Source: Desulfobacteraceae bacterium (GTDB lineage Bacteria > Desulfobacterota > Desulfobacteria > Desulfobacterales > Desulfobacteraceae). From it: a DNA stretch of 8,489 bases. Below are positions 5,089 to 8,489 of the stretch, in pieces; position 1 is the stretch's first letter, and the number at the start of each line of letters is the position of its first letter. The notes below the pieces were generated by a model. The model was given only the letters and a program-made list of their open reading frames with translations, made no database searches and was not told the origin of the DNA. A program made the translations under genes and the position numbers. The stretch is taken from contig JAAEMC010001111.1 of NCBI GenBank assembly GCA_024225895.1, positions 1 to 8,489 on the forward strand, in the 5' to 3' direction.

Positions 5089-8000
5089 GATATTGCAAGG
5101 GTCTCCCAACTGAGCCAGCGCACCAACCAGTTTAATTTTGTTAAAAAGCCCAGGGAAGTTTCTGGGATCAAAAAGATGCTGGATGAAAAAAAAATGGGGT
5201 GCCATGTGGTCCATGTGATGGACAGATTCGGCGATTACGGGCTTTGCGGTGTCATGATTTACAATGAAAATGGCCCTGATCTTATCCTGGACAGTTTTTT
5301 GCTCAGCTGCCGGGTCCTTGGAAGGGGAGTGGAACACAAAATGCTGTCATGGCTGGGGAAAAGGGCAAAGGACAAGGGCCGAAGACTGGTAAGTATCCCC
5401 TTTGTTCCAACTCCAAAAAATGTACCGGCCAAAGAATTTTTAAACAGCATCAGGACCGGACCCGTATCTGAAATCGGATTTGATATCGAGCCTGATCCCG
5501 AAGTTGATCCCGATTCCGGCAGGTACATTGAAAATGACGGGTCATATCACTATGATTTTAGAGCCTCTTTTCTGAGCAGCCTGGTATTTGATCCGCCAAA
5601 AACAGAAACATCACCCCTGAAAATATCCACATCACAGGCTGCCGGCCCTGAAAAACAAGTGCAGGACAATACCGGGCTCATGCAGAAAATTGCCAATGAA
5701 TTAAACAGCCTTGACGCCATTCAAAAGGCCATGGAATTTCAAAGGGCAGATCAAAAAACATTGCAGCCGGGTGTAACTCACCTGTCTTTTCAAAAACAGG
5801 TGGAAAAACAGGTACAAAATGGGGAAAATCAATACCAGCCCCAAGTTCAAAAGATCATTTTAGATCAGCTTGCAAAGCTCATGAATATTGAGGCCGGCGC
5901 TTTTGATGTAGACCAGCCTTTTTTAGAATATGGTGTGGATTCTTTGATACTTGTGGATCTCATTGTATGCCTGAATAAAGAATTTCATATTGTCCTGCCC
6001 ACCACCACCTTGTTTGATTATATCACTATAAACGATCTGGCCGGCTATCTTTGCAAGGACTATTTTTCCAGGGTAGAAAAAAAGATCCAGGGACAGGCAG
6101 GCAACAGTGATAAAGCCCGGGGGCATTTACCTGATACAGACTCCAAAGTGGCGGCCGGCAAAGACGAAATTGTGAACAGGTCTGTTGTGCAAGGCGAAAG
6201 AATAGAACATATTTCAAAGAAAATTGCCGTCATTGGAATGTCCGGCCGGTTTCCAAAGGCAGCCAATGTGGCTCAATTCTGGGAATTGCTTTGCAAGGGT
6301 AAAAACGGTGTTCAAACCATCCCGGAAGACAGGTGGGCCATAAAGGAGTTCTATGACCCTGATCCAAAAATGCCTGGGAAGTCCTATGGCAAATGGGGTG
6401 GTTTTCTTGATGATATAGATCAATTCGATCCTTTATTTTTTAATATCTCGGGAAGGGAGGCAGAACTCATGGATCCCCAGCACCGGCTTTTCCTGGAGGA
6501 GAGCTGGTCTGCCCTGGAAGATGCCGGGTATGCAATCCTGAAAAATTCCAACCAGATACATTCCAACGGGGCAAATCCCAACCAGTTGAAATCCGGGAGA
6601 AACTGGGGCGTGTTTGCAGGCAGTGACCGAGGGGATTACCAGGCCGTGATCAAGGCTGCAGGCAGGCCTGAACAAGGGGCATCCTTTACCGGGAACCATG
6701 GATCAATCCTGGCTGCCCGAATTGCCTATTTCCTGAACCTGAAAGGACATGCCGTTACCATTGATACTGCCTGCTCCTCATCCCTGGCAGCCGTGAGTAT
6801 GGCCTGTGAAAGCCTTTTAAAAGGGGATATGGATCTTGCCCTGGCGGGGGGGGTTGCCATCAGGAACACACCGGATTTTTATGTGCAGTGCAGTAAACTC
6901 GGCATGCTGTCCAAAAAGGGTAAATGCCGGGTATTTGATGATAAAGCAGACGGGTTTGTTCCGGGAGAAGCTGTGGGGGTGGTGGTTCTCAAGCGCCTTG
7001 AACAAGCATTGCATGACAAGGATCATATTTATGGCGTGATCCATGGAAGCGCAATGAACCAGGATGGAAAAACCAATGGCATTACCGCTCCCAACAGCCT
7101 GTCACAGACTGATCTTTCCCTGAAGGTTTACCAGGAAAACAACATCAATCCAAAAGATATCAGCTATGTGGAAGCCCATGGTACAGGGACCCCGCTGGGA
7201 GATCCAGTGGAGGTCACAGCACTTTCCAGGGCGTTCAGGCAGTTTACCGGGAAAGAACACTATTGCGCCATTGGTTCTGTAAAGAGCAATATCGGGCATT
7301 GCATACATGCAGCCGGTATCTGCGGTCTGATAAAAATGCTGCTCTGCCTGGACCATAAAAAGATGGTGCCCAGTATTCATTTTAACAGGGAGAACCGGCA
7401 CATCCCATTTGAAGGAAGCCCGTTTTTTGTCTCAAGAAAGCTTTGCGACTGGAATCCTTGTAAAGGAAAACCGAGACTGGGCGCTGTGAGCGCTTTTGGA
7501 TTCAGCGGGACCAATGTCCATATGGTGGTAGGAGAGGCTCCTTTCCAACCCGAAAAAAGACAAAAGCCTTTACCCTGTTATCTTGCGACTGTTTCTGCGA
7601 AAAACCAAAAGGCCCTGGAACAACTTGGGCAAAACCTTGCCCAAAGCCTGGATGAAGAAAATCATAATCTGGAAGACATCTGTTACACGCTGAATGTCGG
7701 CAGAAGTCATTTTGAAAAACGCTGGGCCCTTGTTGTGGAGTCGGTCCGTGAATTAAAAATAAACCTGAACAGGCTTTTGCAGGGAGAGGATGTCCCAAGC
7801 GCCCTTTCAGGATCCATCCAAAAAGGCTCATCAGCAGATGATGCCATTTACAAACAAGCCCTTGATGGGGTGATTCAGGACCTGCGAAACCGCAAATTTT
7901 TGGATGCAAAAACATTTCAGCAGAAGCTGATAATAATAGGCGGGCTCTATGTCAAAGGGGTCCTGCTTGATTTTGAAGCACTCTTTTATAAGGACAGGCA

Positions 8001-8489
8001 GCCGGGAAGGATTAGTCTTCCCACCTATCCTTTTACCAGGAACCGTTACTGGGTGGACCCTGTTAATTCACTAAATGAAAGAACCGTTGAATCCAGCCGG
8101 ACTACATCCATTATTCATCCGTTACTGCATCAGAACAGGTCTGATGTAAAAGGCCTTTGTTTTACCTCAACTTTCACTGGCACAGAATTTTTCTGGTCAG
8201 ATCACAAAGTCAAGGGGCAAAAGGTGTTCCCCGGAGCCGCAACCCTGGAGATGGCCAGGACTGCTGTGGAACAGGTAGTTAGATCAAATATTGAGAAGAA
8301 GTATGGGGACAGAATCACCATTGGTTTGAAAAATCTGGTTTGGATTCATCCCATAGCATTTAACACCATAAATCCGGAAAAGAATAGCCGGCAGCACCAA
8401 GGGACAACACTTTATATCAGACTCCAAGTCCGGGGGAACACCGGTGTTGGGTCCCATGAAATTTTGGGTGAGATTCAAGACGAAATCCA
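5089..8489 (+). CDS. PKS loading protein, second part: FkbH C-terminus - ACP - KS - trans-AT linker - DH (runs off the window)
   Basis: Same frame as the upstream segment and open to the window end. Order: FkbH C-terminal acyltransferase-like part, about 5089-5560 (QLSQRTNQFNF, MDRFGDYGLCGVM, SFLLSCRVLGRGVEHKML); Gln-rich linker; ACP about 5845-6060; KS about 6220-7533; post-KS linker; DH from about 8113. No AT domain lies after the KS, so malonyl must come from a separate AT: a trans-AT system. If the TAA is obeyed, the nearest in-frame restart is ATG 5176, with GGGA 8 bases before it; that product would lack the QRTNQFNF motif but keep ACP, KS and DH. More probably the whole 2188-8489 frame was one protein. 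The 3' end is outside the window. Confidence 0.88.
5164..5178 (+). promoter_or_regulatory. Possible reinitiation site after the TAA
   Basis: GGGA at 5164-5167 lies 8 bases before ATG 5176-5178, the first in-frame ATG after the stop, about 90 bases downstream. A ribosome ending at 5088 could restart here and make the ACP-KS-DH part as a separate protein. The SD match is weak, and within a former coding region it may be chance. Confidence 0.25.
5845..6060 (+). other. Domain: acyl carrier protein of the loading module
   Basis: The motif LEYGVDSLILVDL carries the Ser (codon 5941-5943) that receives phosphopantetheine. Helix sequence before it (KIILDQLAKLMNI) and after it (PTTTLFDYITINDLAGYL) is typical. 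It is a single ACP that would hold the FkbH-delivered glyceryl starter. Confidence 0.92.
6220..7533 (+). other. Domain: ketosynthase, trans-AT type
   Basis: Starts at KIAVIGMSGRFP. Catalytic Cys (codon 6772-6774) in DTACSSSLA, His (7177-7179) in EAHGTGTPLGDP and His (7297-7299) in SNIGH are all present, so it should condense and is not a KS0. The stretch GSILAARIAYFLNLKG before the active site is typical of trans-AT KSs. It ends near FGFSGTNVHMVV. Confidence 0.95.
7534..8070 (+). other. Post-KS linker in place of an AT domain
   Basis: Contains YLATVSAKNQKALEQL, LNVGRSHFEKRWALVV and ends with ISLPTYPFTRNRYW. These are the flanking-linker signatures found after trans-AT KS domains. No GHSxG acyltransferase motif is seen. 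It is the usual docking area for a free-standing AT. Confidence 0.8.
8113..8489 (+). other. Domain: second dehydratase, cut by the window end
   Basis: HPLLHQN opens the domain, and SDHKVKGQKVFPGAATLEM carries the full HxxxGxxxxP motif, with catalytic His at 8203-8205. The C-terminal Asp half is outside the window. It belongs to the first elongation module, where a ketoreductase would be expected downstream. Confidence 0.88.

Noticed and set aside
5080..5110. Frameshift as the cause of the break at 5088
   Set aside because: Sequence before and after the stop is in the same frame with no gap in the family pattern, so a point nonsense codon fits and an indel does not.
7502..7915. 137-codon - strand open frame
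   Set aside because: Opposite the KS-linker coding region, whose + strand product is clearly conserved; a shadow.
7534..8070. A degenerate AT domain after the KS
   Set aside because: No GHSxG-type motif and the length and closing TYPFTRNRYW fit the normal trans-AT linker.

Overview
The window looks like the 5' end of a trans-acyltransferase (trans-AT) polyketide synthase (PKS) gene cluster from a Gram-negative-type bacterium. The coding part is moderate in GC with many A runs; the upstream part is clearly more AT-rich. The style of the proteins suggests an uncultured or sulfate-reducing-type proteobacterium, but this is a weak inference and no species is claimed. Both recognisable intact coding regions are on the + strand.

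Layout. Bases 1-831 hold no convincing intact gene. They contain several inverted repeats (1-142), a short broken C-terminal remnant of an IS3-type transposase on the - strand with a possible element end beside it (179-307), AT-rich sequence, and then a possible promoter, a perfect 12-bp palindrome and a good Shine-Dalgarno site. Bases 832-2094 encode an HMG-CoA-synthase-like enzyme (HCS) of the PksG type, with its catalytic Glu, Cys and His all visible. A 93-base gap with two hairpins follows. From 2188 to the window end, one single reading frame encodes the first PKS protein. In order it holds a dehydratase (DH), the first part of an FkbH glyceryl-transferase domain, an FkbM O-methyltransferase, the rest of FkbH, an acyl carrier protein (ACP), a ketosynthase (KS), a post-KS linker without any AT, and the start of a second DH that runs off the window.

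The main surprises are two. First, the FkbM methyltransferase sits inside the FkbH domain: FkbH-like sequence occurs on both sides of it. Second, one in-frame TAA at 5086-5088 cuts the FkbH domain in its C-terminal part. The same frame continues immediately afterwards with perfectly conserved FkbH sequence and stays open for the remaining 3.4 kb. This is a nonsense codon (mutation, sequencing error or recoding), not a frameshift.

How the parts would work together: FkbH would take a glyceryl unit from 1,3-bisphosphoglycerate and load it on the ACP; FkbM could O-methylate it; the N-terminal DH could remove the beta-hydroxyl; and the KS would begin chain extension with malonyl units supplied by a separate AT. 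The HCS would add a beta-branch to some intermediate later, together with cassette partners that are not in this window.
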